A model generated the notes under the pieces. It was not told the DNA's origin and made no database searches. It worked only from the letters and a program-made list of their open reading frames with translations. A DNA stretch of 64,000 nt from Blastomyces gilchristii SLH14081. Its lineage: Eukaryota; Ascomycota; Eurotiomycetes; Onygenales; Ajellomycetaceae. Made by a program: the position numbers and the translations under genes. The stretch spans positions 2,469,835 to 2,533,834 of the forward strand of contig NW_003101682.1 of assembly GCF_000003855.2 (NCBI RefSeq). The letters run 5' to 3'. Positions 50,085 to 60,300 of this stretch are shown piece by piece; the stretch's first letter is position 1; each line of letters opens with the position of its first letter.

Positions 50085-50890
50085 ACTTTTTCTACTTATT
50101 ATCTTTCTTCTCTTTCTCATTCTTCTTATTATTCTTTATAATTCACTTCTCATTCTTCTTCTTCTTCTTTTTCTTCTCATTTAAGATAATAATCATCTCA
50201 AAATCTCTCTTCACTGCCTTCTTAAAGAAGAGTTCTCACTGCTTTCTCTCAGTCAGATTAATCTGTATCTTGAAATCCTGTATTTTCTAATCTACTGTCT
50301 TAGGTTCTATCTCAGTGATAAGCAGATTGACATGCTCAGAGAGCAGAGCTGTCTTCTCAATATTCTGAATCATGAAGTGCATTTAAGACCTGAATAAGGT
50401 CTTAATTCTCTTCTTCTCTGTCAGCTTCTGCTAATTAATTAGAGAATAGAAGTTTTATCAAAAATTGTTATCTCTTAATAAATAAAAAACTTATCAGTTT
50501 TGACTTCTTTGTCTTCTACTTCAACACTCTCTCAATCTTCTTCTATTATTACTTATTTACAGTAATACTCTTCTTCTCTCTCTCTCTTCATCTTAGTCTT
50601 AAATCATTCTCAGAACTTCTTCTGATCTCATTACTACTATATAAGACTCTTCACTATCTTCTTCTTTCAATCTCTTACAGACAGTGTCATCTGTATGATT
50701 TCTATACTTAGCTCAGTCTAAATCTATTAAAAGTGTTACTTAAAATCATTATTATTCTGCTCTTCTTACAGAGTCTCTTTCAAGATATTATAATATATCT
50801 TACAATCTGTCTTCTTGCTTAAATGCGTTCTTCTTCTCTCTCTTCATCTGTGACAGCACTCATGCACCTTGACAGTCTGCAGAACTGCAG
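50085..50890 (-). pseudogene. hAT-W upstream Lys/Glu-rich ORF remnant
   Basis: Minus-strand counterpart of 19,140-19,960; the terminal Lys run is encoded at about 50,140-50,175. Function unknown. Confidence 0.4.
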
Positions 50891-50974
50891 AATATTTGAA
50901 GAGAGATAACATGATTTATTTCAGTGAGTATTGAAAAGAGATGAAGACAGAAGAGTCAGTCAGAAATGATATGA

Positions 50975-51055
50975 AAATGATAATAATAATGATGATAATG
51001 ATGATAATGATGATAATGATGATAGTGATAGTGATGATAATAATAATGATAATGA
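50975..51055. repeat. ATT/ATC-type microsatellite inside hAT-W
   Basis: aat, gat and agt triplets, shortest of the four tracts. Confidence 0.9.
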
Positions 51056-51714
51056 AAGAGACAGTGCATTGAAATATATTACTAACTTATCAAATATAAA
51101 GAGACTCAAAGAAAATATTAACCGCTTTCAGAGATGTACAGAAACAGCTACAGTGTTGCATAGCAACATCATCTTCATTTAATACATGCACTGTTGATAT
51201 TCTTTGTATACAGTTATCATATAATCTGTATCAGAGATATATGCAGAAAACAGATTTCTGTTACTAGAATAAATGATTGCAGCAATTCTCTATTTTCATA
51301 TTATAAAGATAAGTTGTTCTTATTTCTTTCTTCTCTCTTTTCTCTTCTTCAATCAACTACTAATTTCAAGCTGATATGAAAACTATTAAAACACTCTCAG
51401 AAACTCTCAAATTGAAGAGTATAGACTAATCAAATTTCAAATGCAGAAGAAATCAAATTATCTTCTACAGATTCAATTACTCATCTCTCTCTTAAATAAA
51501 ACAGCAGTTATGTTCTCTCCCCCCTCAATCAAATGAAACATGGCCCGCGACAAGTGAGTACCACGTCAGGCCATAATAATCAACATGGTCTCAGCATGCA
51601 GAGCTGCATAAACACAGTGCATGCTGAACTGAGAGACTGTGTGAATTGCAAATCAGTAGCAGCATCTCAGAGAGAGCTGTGCAGTGTGAGAAAGCTGCAA
51701 CTCTCAGTCACATG

Positions 51715-52220
51715 TAGACTGACCATGTGACCGTGTCTGAGACCAGGACCAGATTTTTTGATAGTCTTATTACCAATTCGACTGATTTCATTACACAGTT
51801 TTAACATTAAATAGTAGTTTCATACTGTCTCAGTGAATCTTACTGTCTACTCTTATCACATTTTCCAAATGTGATCATGATTTCCACTTCTCAATTTAAA
51901 TTATTTTTATTGCTTTAAATGACTTTAAATCTTATTTGAGTGTTATCAAAAAGTGATACTTTTTAAAAAATTAAAAATAGTCTAAAAAAAATCTTAAAAT
52001 GTCTAAAAATAGTAACTTTATGTCAAGAATGAGACTAAATGAGATCAAATAAGATCACTTTCTCATTTTTTTCAAGTCATGGTTTCATTTTAAGATCTGA
52101 TATATAGTCACTTTGCATGTTTTTTTAATGACTAGTCCCAGCGGGATTCACGTCAAGAAATGTATGAGATCAGATCAAATGAGATCAAACATGAAATTTA
52201 TAATCTTAGTGATCAGTCTA
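51715..52220 (+). mobile_element. MITE B: 506-bp hAT derivative inside hAT-W
   Basis: TAGACTGACCATGTGACCG at the start, ...GTGATCAGTCTA at the end, flanked by the perfect octamer GTCACATG (51,707-51,714 and 52,221-52,228). Matches MITE A reversed. Its first 500 bases are little mutated apart from the 3' terminal 60 bases. It has no coding capacity and must have been moved by the hAT transposase. Confidence 0.93.
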
Positions 52221-52301
52221 GTCACATGTACAGAGAATGAATCATCACAGTAAGTATATATGCATTGAAGTAACACTTTTTAATAATACTCAGTCTCTGA
52301 T

Positions 52302-52538
52302 ATGATGAAAATAGAGTCTCTCTGTGAGATTCATTTTTATCAGAAGTCAGAGAATCTTATATTTCTCAAGATCATCTTTGCATGTCTTATCTGTGAAATT
52401 GATGAGAAGAATCATCAATTTCAGTGTTCTGTTCTTAATATCATTCAAGTGACAGCAGAGTCCACTCTGATCACACTTTTTAAGTGTATATTTTCTAATT
52501 ATTCACATTTATACGGATATATACTGATTATTTATTAG
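52302..52538 (+). other. Conserved 78-codon frame antisense to hAT-W
   Basis: MMKIESLCEIHF...YGYILIIY; partner of the frame at 11,342-11,575. Ends at the same codon. No family recognised. Confidence 0.25.
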
Positions 52539-52661
52539 ATAATGTTAAGATAATAACTTATCACAGTCATATTACTCTCACTGTGAAAGATACACAGTTA
52601 ATAATAAACATTGTAAAGACTCTGAGAAGTGAGTATTTTGAAGATGCTGTAGCTCTGTAAC

Positions 52662-52855
52662 CTTGATTTTTTTTATTTTTATTTTTTATTTTTTTCTTTT
52701 TCTTTTCTTTTTTTTTTCTTTCTCTTTCTTTCTCTTTTTTTCTTTCTCTTCTTTTTTTCTTTCTCTTTTTTTTTTTGTTGTGATTTTTTCTTGCTGTTGT
52801 TTTATTTTTTATTTTTTTGTTTTTTTTTATATCTTATATTTTTTTTTTATTTAAT
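52662..52855. repeat. T-rich low-complexity tract in hAT-W
   Basis: Longest of the four equivalent tracts, about 190 bases of T runs separated by C. Confidence 0.88.
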
Positions 52856-53225
52856 ATAATATCAATTACAATCTGTATTCAGAAAAGTAATGATATTTGA
52901 TAATACTCTCTGTTGAATTTTCAACAAATGAGCACTATGTTATAATATTATGTAAGTGAGAAATGATTTCATGATCTCATTTGATACTATTTTCAATAAT
53001 GAGATTAGAATGAAAATATGACTAAGAATTCAAATATATTCTTTATCTGAGACTAGATTTTTATTTGAAAAGTGAATCTGAAATCTTTAATATTTGAAAT
53101 AACATGATTTGCAATCAATGTGATGAACATAAATCATGATCAGAAGTAATGCTTTTAAGCAATGTAATAACTATAAAGTTTGATTCTGGTCTCAGACACG
53201 GTCACACGGTCAGTCTACTCATAAT

Positions 53226-54654
53226 ATTGAACTTTACAGTTATAAAAAGTTTCTTGATATCTGTGAATATCATGACTTTATATATAATAAAACTCATAAT
53301 AATTTTCTCTAAGAATAGGAAAATCAGTATCAGAAAGAAAAGATGAAAAAGAAAAAGACTTATAATTTTAACACTGTTGAGAGAGAGAGTGATTCTCTGA
53401 TATAAATAATTAATTATCTTATTATAAATATTTAAAATGAATATAATAATCAGTGTCTGTGACTGAGCTTTAAATAGTTATATTATACACAGTCTTTATA
53501 TAATAAATTATTTTAGAAGTTAATAAGAAGAGCAGAAGTGTACATACTGAGAAATATAATTGATTAAGCTTATATAATATCTTCTTGAAATAGAAAGAGC
53601 TAGTAATAAAAGCAGAGATAATAGAAGCACAGAGAGTAGAAGTAGCAGAAGTAAGAGTTACAGAAACAGAGATAGTAGAAGCAGAAGAATCAGACACAGA
53701 GATAAATATAAAAGATTAAAAGAGAGTAGCAGAGAAAGAAACAGAGAGAGTAGAGAGAAATACAGAAGACTCAGTTATATATAATATAGATAATTTCTTT
53801 ATTATCACATCTTTCAAGTTCTTAATTAATGATTCAATATTGAGATTATAATTATTAGCAGATATAAATCTGTTAATATATGAACATTCTATATAAATTA
53901 AAATACATATATCAGTATCTACAGTTATATAAAATGATTAGAAAATATAATCAGAAAATATAATCAGATACTCACTGAAGAAAAGAGAGTCAGAAGTGTA
54001 TAAGAAGATAAAGAAGATATATTATTCATAATAGTATATTCTGATAATTATTAGAAGATAAACAAGTTCTGAATACATTTCATAACATATTACTCTTACT
54101 GCTAATAAACTGCTCAGTATGAGTACTATGAGAACACTTGTTATAAGAATAAAGAGTCATTATCAGAAACATATATAATATAATAGATAAATAACAGATA
54201 GAAGATGTTGAATAAGAGAAGAGATAGAAATCTTAGATAAGATAGTAATATTCAATAATGATAATAATGAAGAAGATAATTAAAGAATGAGAAAAGTTAG
54301 TGAATAAGTAATATAATATAGTGAAAGTTTCTTTGTAAGAATGTATATAAGATGCTAGCTGAATCAGAAATAGATCATATAATCATGAATACTAGTAGTA
54401 CACTAATCTGTATAAAGCTAGAGTGTAAATTATAATTACATGAGTGTGACTGAATCTGATGAGAGAGAATATAATTTGAAAGAATATACAATCACTAAAT
54501 AATAATACAGTCACTTCTGAACTTGCTTACAAATGTAAAGAGGTCATAGCAGTCATCAATTAATTTAGTGTATAGTATATAAAAAGCCGGTGTATATCAG
54601 TAATTGTATACTGACTCAAGCAATCTTTGAATCACACTATTATATAAAAGAAAG
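53226..54654. other. Unrecognised AT-rich repeat remnant with an LTR-like stretch
   Basis: No sustained frame. A purine-rich part (about 53,590-53,770, agaagcagaagaatc) resembles 45,020-45,090. Near 54,575 a TATA-like tatataaaaagccggtg followed by catacaca-free, T-rich sequence is reminiscent of an LTR promoter, but no second copy was found in the window. Confidence 0.3.
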
Positions 54655-54668
54655 TAATTACATTGTTA

Positions 54669-55036
54669 TTATTATTATTATTATTCTTTCATTATACTCA
54701 TATGCAAGCGGAGCTTATGATGAGTCCTTGCGTGATGTTAAATACAGGTCAAGTGTTGATTATACAGGAGGAAATACAGGTGTTGAGACCACGCCAAGAT
54801 AACAAGAACATAGGAAAATACAAAGAAGTGACAATTAGATACATGTGATAATAACTTCCCAGCCCAGGAACATAGAGCAATTCATTAGAGCGATTTGTAC
54901 ACCTCTGTATTTATTAGAAACCTGAGGTGCTTGAGTTCTGGATTTAATGTATTCCTGCGGGTTTCGAACCCACGCGCCTTGGTTTCCCACGCCAAGGCAC
55001 TACCAGGTGGCCGCATTAACATTCGGCCACCGGGGC
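54669..55036 (-). mobile_element. SINE-2: second tRNA-derived SINE copy
   Basis: Read on minus it begins gccccggtggccgaatgtt and matches SINE-1 over its whole length with roughly 15 differences, including one base lost in the A box. Its (AAT)n tail lies at 54,669-54,686. Flanked by taattacattgtta (54,655-54,668 and 55,037-55,050). The frames read across it on both strands are not genes. Confidence 0.93.
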
Positions 55037-55050
55037 TAATTACATTGTTA

Positions 55051-56070
55051 ATTATTATATCTATATTCACTACTACTAGTCTACATTTATTTAATTTAGA
55101 ATAGATTTTTAAAAAGCTTATAATACAGTCTTATATTCTCTTAGATATATAATATTAATCAAGAACTTTTACTTCTATTATTAATATACAGAAATTAATG
55201 AAGTCAGTTAAATAGTAGTAGTATTAAATATCTAGTAATCTCAATTAAGTAATTTATACAGAGAAAAATCTTACTCTTAATAAAGAGATTCTTCTAATAG
55301 AGAATAGATAGCTACAGTAAGCTCTTAATTAAGAGAGAAGATATTATAAGTATAATAGAGTAATAAGATTATAAGATTTTTTAAATTTATTATTAATACA
55401 GTTCTTTTTATTAATAAAGATATAAATTATATATAAGAAAATAATCACTTCTGAAGCTGTTAAAAAGAATGAGTAGACTTGTAATAAAAAGAATATCAAG
55501 TTATAATTCACTATTCTTAAGAAATAGAAGAAGATAAATATTATAAAGAAGAGAATAGAGTAAGAGATAGCTTATTAAACAGTAAAGTAGTAAAAGATAT
55601 AAATAAGACTGCAAGAGCTACTCAACAGCAGATTGAAAAGAAGCTTAGAGATATAAGAAAGACTTAAGAGTAAAAAGAGAAGAAAGAACAAGCTGCTGTA
55701 CAGCAGTAATCACAGTTAAATAAGAAAAAGATTAAAGAATTTAAAAATTATATTTCTAATCAGAAAAGTAGATTCTTGATTTTACAAAGAGTGATTAAAT
55801 CACATTTTCAGAGTTCTATCAGAATATTTATGAATTCACTGCTGAATAAATCTGATAATATTATAATCTCTACTAATTTAATAGCTGTTTACTCACTGAA
55901 TCTATCTTCATTCAAGATTTCATATTTCAGGTGAGTTATTAAGCTTAATAAATATCTACAGAATTAGCTGTATATTTTTATATGTAATTTTCTATATATA
56001 TTTTCATCATATAATATATCACCTTAAAATCTAATTGCATTGTTAAGATATCAATGAAAATATTTCATCA
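55051..56070 (+). other. Unrecognised AT-rich repeat remnant next to the isochore edge
   Basis: Plus-strand translation gives Lys/Gln/Arg-rich pieces between about 55,450 and 55,900 (for example KKIKEFKNYISNQKS), then a possible splice donor at 55,931. This loosely recalls the basic C-terminal tails of fungal pogo/Fot1-type transposases, but no catalytic motif is visible, so no assignment is made. Confidence 0.25.
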
Positions 56071-57325
56071 TCATGATGGCGAAATGGGGCGTTGAGTGGT
56101 TGATCACGTTACAGAGTTCACCTGACAACTACGGAGTAGTGGTTCAAATGATTAAGTCACATCAACTTTCTTGGCAAGTCAGCCAAGCCGGTAGTGGGTC
56201 CAGTTGACGTGTAGGCTCCACTCTTGCTGTCATAGCCAACTTTTTTTGCCTCTTGTTCTTCCCTCCATCCTACTGTCACAGCCAACTTTTTCTTGCCTCT
56301 GATTTTCTGTGCTCCTTGGTTTTTCCTCTTTTTTCTTTTTTTCTTTCTCTTCTTCGTAGTCGACACATTGTTTTTCTGTCCTCTCTTCTCCCACGGGCCC
56401 CAACCTATTTACTTTACCTTCCCACTCGTTACAAAGGGTCAAAGTAAAGCTGGGAGGACGGGAAATAGTAGAGTCGTACGGATCCTTCTCTCATGTCCGT
56501 CTCCTGGTGTTGCTTTTGCTGCTACGACCGCCGCCGCGCCTTCTCTCGTTTCGGCACTATTGGCTGAGTAACCGCAGACCCCCTTCGCTCGTTTCACAAC
56601 AACAGGAACAGGAACCCAACTCAACCCATCCCTTTTCTTTTTCCTCTTCTTCCTCCTTTCTTCCTCTCCCCCCCCAATCCACGACTCGACTCTCCCCCTC
56701 TGCTTCTCAATTCTTGTCTCGGATACGCAGAGGGTCTCGAGTGCTATAGAGCCCACCTAGTAGAAAGTGTCGTCGTCCTCGATTCCTTCCTCTCTCTCCT
56801 TGTTGGCGTGGAGACCACAAACCCGCTCGCTTGTGTCAAGAGCCAAATCAACTCGTTCGGTTCTTCAGTAAATCCGCGAAGAAATTCCGACCACTTTTGC
56901 TTTCTCGCCCAGAAGAAGAAAGGAAAATCACAGCAAGCACCTGAACGAATTATACAGGTTGAATTTTTTATTTGTTTTGGGTTGCCAATCTACCTTCGTT
57001 TTGCGCTGCTAGTGTTTACTTATTTGCTCGACCCTGGTTTCCTTTAGTGAGCCATTCGACAACTGACGACTATCTCTCTGTCAATAATAAACCCATTTCA
57101 TCCACGGAATCACCCTAGTCCTTCATATATCAGCATTAATGGGTATAATATAGTGTGAGTTGGGTGTTCTCTCCCTCCTGGGTCGTGGTTACCTTATTGT
57201 TGATGGAGATACATCTCGAAGCCTTCTTCTCCCAACAATAACCCTATGAAAGGATAATCGCTGACGTGATAGCTTGTGAATATATGTCATTGCAGCGGAG
57301 AAAAATAATTACTATCCATTGAATC
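56071..57325 (+). promoter_or_regulatory. FKS1 promoter and 5' leader
   Basis: GC content jumps to normal here. CT-rich runs (about 56,325-56,350 and 56,625-56,675, ending in cccccccc), typical of strongly expressed fungal promoters, precede the gene. Several short open frames (for example ATG at 56,808 and 57,202) could act as upstream frames if the transcript starts early. None looks like a conserved protein, so I see no separate gene here. Confidence 0.5.
57155..57295 (+). other. Possible intron in the FKS1 5' leader
   Basis: GTGAGT at 57,155, a CTGAC branch-like site at 57,261-57,265 and TTGCAG ending at 57,295, 30 bases before the start codon. Signals only; no transcript evidence. Confidence 0.35.
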
Positions 57326-60300
57326 ATGTCGGTCCAACCGCAAGGTGGGGGCGGGGCCCAAAATGGGAATGGGTATGGTGATGGCTATCCCCAGAATACA
57401 CCAGGCGACTCCTACTACCAAGACGGATACTACGAGCAGAATGATTATTCGCAGCATGATGGATACTATGACAACCAGGGGTAATTAACCTTCCGTCCCA
57501 ATAGCACCGCTACAGAAAGTTACTGACTTGAGATTGGTTAATTCTTGTTCATAGCTACGGAGACCAATATCAGCAAGATGGCTACTACGATAACCAGCAG
57601 GGTTATGACGACGAGTACTACAACGATCAATACTACGATCAAGGCACTGCGGGTTACTACAATGGAGCCCATCCAGGGCGTCGCAGAGGTCATGATTCCG
57701 AAGAAGACTCGGAAACCTTTAGTGATTTTACCATGAAATCTGAAACTGCGCGCGCTGCGGATATGGATTACTATGGCCGCGGTGATGAGCGGTACAACAG
57801 CTACAACGAGCACCAGATGGGCGGCCGTGGTTACCGCCCTCCTTCCTCGCAGATCTCCTACGGTGCAAACAGGTCTTCTGGTGCTTCTACCCCTGTCTAT
57901 GGACTCGACTACGGCAACGCTCTCCCTGCTGGCCAACGCTCCCGAGAGCCGTATCCCGCCTGGACTTCAGATGCCCAAATCCCTATCTCCAAGGAGGAGA
58001 TCGAAGACATCTTCTTGGACCTCGTCAACAAATTCGGATTCCAGCGTGATAGCATGCGAAACATGTACGACCATTTTATGACCTTGCTTGACTCTAGGGC
58101 GTCCCGCTTGACCCCCAACCAGGCTCTTCTGTCTCTTCATGCAGACTATATTGGGGGCGATAATGCAAACTATCGCCGTTGGTATTTCGCTGCTCATCTC
58201 GACTTGGATGATGCCGTAGGATTTGCCAACATGAAACTAGGCAAGGGCAATCGCAAAACTAGAAAGGCTCGCAAAGCCGCCAAGAAAGCCGCAGGCAATG
58301 ACCCGAAAAATGAAGAAGAAACACTCGCTGATATGGAAGGAGACAACAGCCTGGAAGCTGCAGAGTATCGCTGGAAAACCAGGATGAATCGCATGTCCCA
58401 GCATGAGCGTGCCCGTCAAATAGCCTTATATTTGCTCTGCTGGGGCGAAGCCAATCAGGTCCGATTCATGCCCGAAGCTCTCTGCTTCATCTTTAAGTGT
58501 GCCGACGACTACTACCACTCGCCCGAATGCCAAAATCGCGTGGAGCCTGTTGAAGAATTCACTTACCTCAACGATATTATCACCCCACTCTACCAATACT
58601 GTCGCGACCAAGGATATGAGATCTTCGATGGAAAGTACGTTCGACGGGAAAAAGATCACAATAAGATCATCGGCTACGATGACATCAACCAGCTCTTCTG
58701 GTACCCCGAAGGAATCGAACGGATTGTGATGAATGACAAATCCCGCATTGTAGACGTGCCGCCCGCCCAACGATACCAGAAACTCAAGGACGTTAACTGG
58801 AAAAAAGTGTTTTTCAAGACCTACAAGGAAACTCGATCTTGGTTCCATATGATGGTGAATTTTAATCGTATCTGGGTCATCCACGTCGGTGCCTTTTGGT
58901 TTTACACTGCTTTCAACTCACCGACTCTCTACACAAGGGAATACAAACAGCTGGAAAACAATCCCCCTACTGCTGCCGCGCGGTGGACGGCCACAGGGCT
59001 GGGTGGTGCTGTGGCCACCTTCATTATGATCTTTGCCACAATATGCGAATGGTGCTACGTTCCTCGAGCGTGGGCTGGTGCACAGCACTTGACCAAACGG
59101 CTGCTCTTCCTCATCGGAATTTTCTGTATCAACATCGGGCCTGCAGTTTTTGTCTTTGGGGTTACTCAAGATCATAAAGCTTCCCATGTTTTGGGTGTTG
59201 TATCATTCTTTGTCAACCTAGCAACATTCTTCTTCTTCTCGGTTATGCCACTTGGTGGGCTCTTTGGCAGTTATATGAGAAAGAATTCTCGCCAATACGT
59301 TGCGAGCCAAACGTTTACTGCTAGCTACCCCAGACTCCGTGGAAATGACATGTGGATGTCTTACGGCCTATGGGTCTGCGTTTTCGGTGTTAAACTTGCT
59401 GAGTCATATTTCTTCCTGACTCTCTCCTTCCGTGACCCAATCCGGATCTTGTCACAGATGAAGATCAACCAGTGCGCTGGTGATAAACTTTTTGGAGCGT
59501 CGGCGGATGTTCTTTGCAAAGCACAACCCAGGATCCTGCTGGGTCTCATGTTCTTCACCGACCTCAGCTTGTTCTTCCTTGATACCTACCTATGCTATGT
59601 TATTCTCAACGCTGTCTTTTCAGTCGCCCGCTCATTCTACCTCGGGGTATCTATCTGGACTCCTTGGAGAAATATTTTCTCCCGCTTACCGAAGCGAATT
59701 TACTCGAAGGTCCTTGCAACTACCGACATGGAAATCAAATATAAGCCCAAAGTCCTCATCTCACAGGTTTGGAACGCAATTGTTATCTCGATGTATAGAG
59801 AGCACTTGCTGGCGATCGATCATGTTCAGAAACTCCTCTATCACCAGGTCCCCTCGGAACAGGAAGGAAAACGGACACTACGGGCTCCTACATTCTTTGT
59901 ATCGCAAGAAGATAATTCCTTCAAGACAGAATTCTTTCCGACCCAGAGCGAGGCAGAACGTCGTATCTCGTTCTTTGCCCAATCCCTCTCAACTCCGATT
60001 CCTGAGCCAGTGCCAGTTGACAACATGCCTACATTCACGGTCCTTATTCCCCACTATAGTGAAAAGATTCTTCTTTCCCTACGTGAAATCATTCGCGAGG
60101 ATGAGCCCTACTCCCGTGTGACGCTCCTAGAATACCTTAAGCAACTTCATCCACACGAATGGGACTGCTTTGTCAAGGATACCAAAATTCTGGCCGATGA
60201 AACCTCTCAATTCAATGGAGACGAGAAAAGTGAAAAGGACGCAGCTAAAACGAAAATCGATGACCTTCCGTTCTACTGCATCGGCTTCAAATCCGCTGCA

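Larger units (their letters stand above)
45627..53217 (-). mobile_element. hAT-W: complete large hAT transposon carrying LINE-4 and MITE B
   Basis: 3' end TAGACTGACTGCTGAGATC at 45,627; 5' end ...CACACGGTCAGTCTA at 53,217; 8-bp duplication on both sides with one transition. Without LINE-4 and MITE B it is about 5.81 kb. It lies head to head with hAT-X, 3' ends facing, 0.6 kb apart. Contents as in hAT-Y. Confidence 0.92.

Noticed and set aside
1..56070. Centromere
   Set aside because: AT-rich, repeat-filled blocks are centromeric in some fungi, but nothing in the sequence itself distinguishes this from an ordinary isochore; would need CENP-A mapping.
56085..56160. tRNA-like relic (gttgagtggttgatc ... 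ggttcaaatg) at the isochore edge
   Set aside because: Only a weak B-box match; no stems can be completed.
56157..57047. Genes between the isochore edge and FKS1
   Set aside because: Frames of 60-105 codons overlap each other on both strands in CT-rich promoter sequence and show low-complexity Lys/Arg or Ser/Pro/Phe composition.
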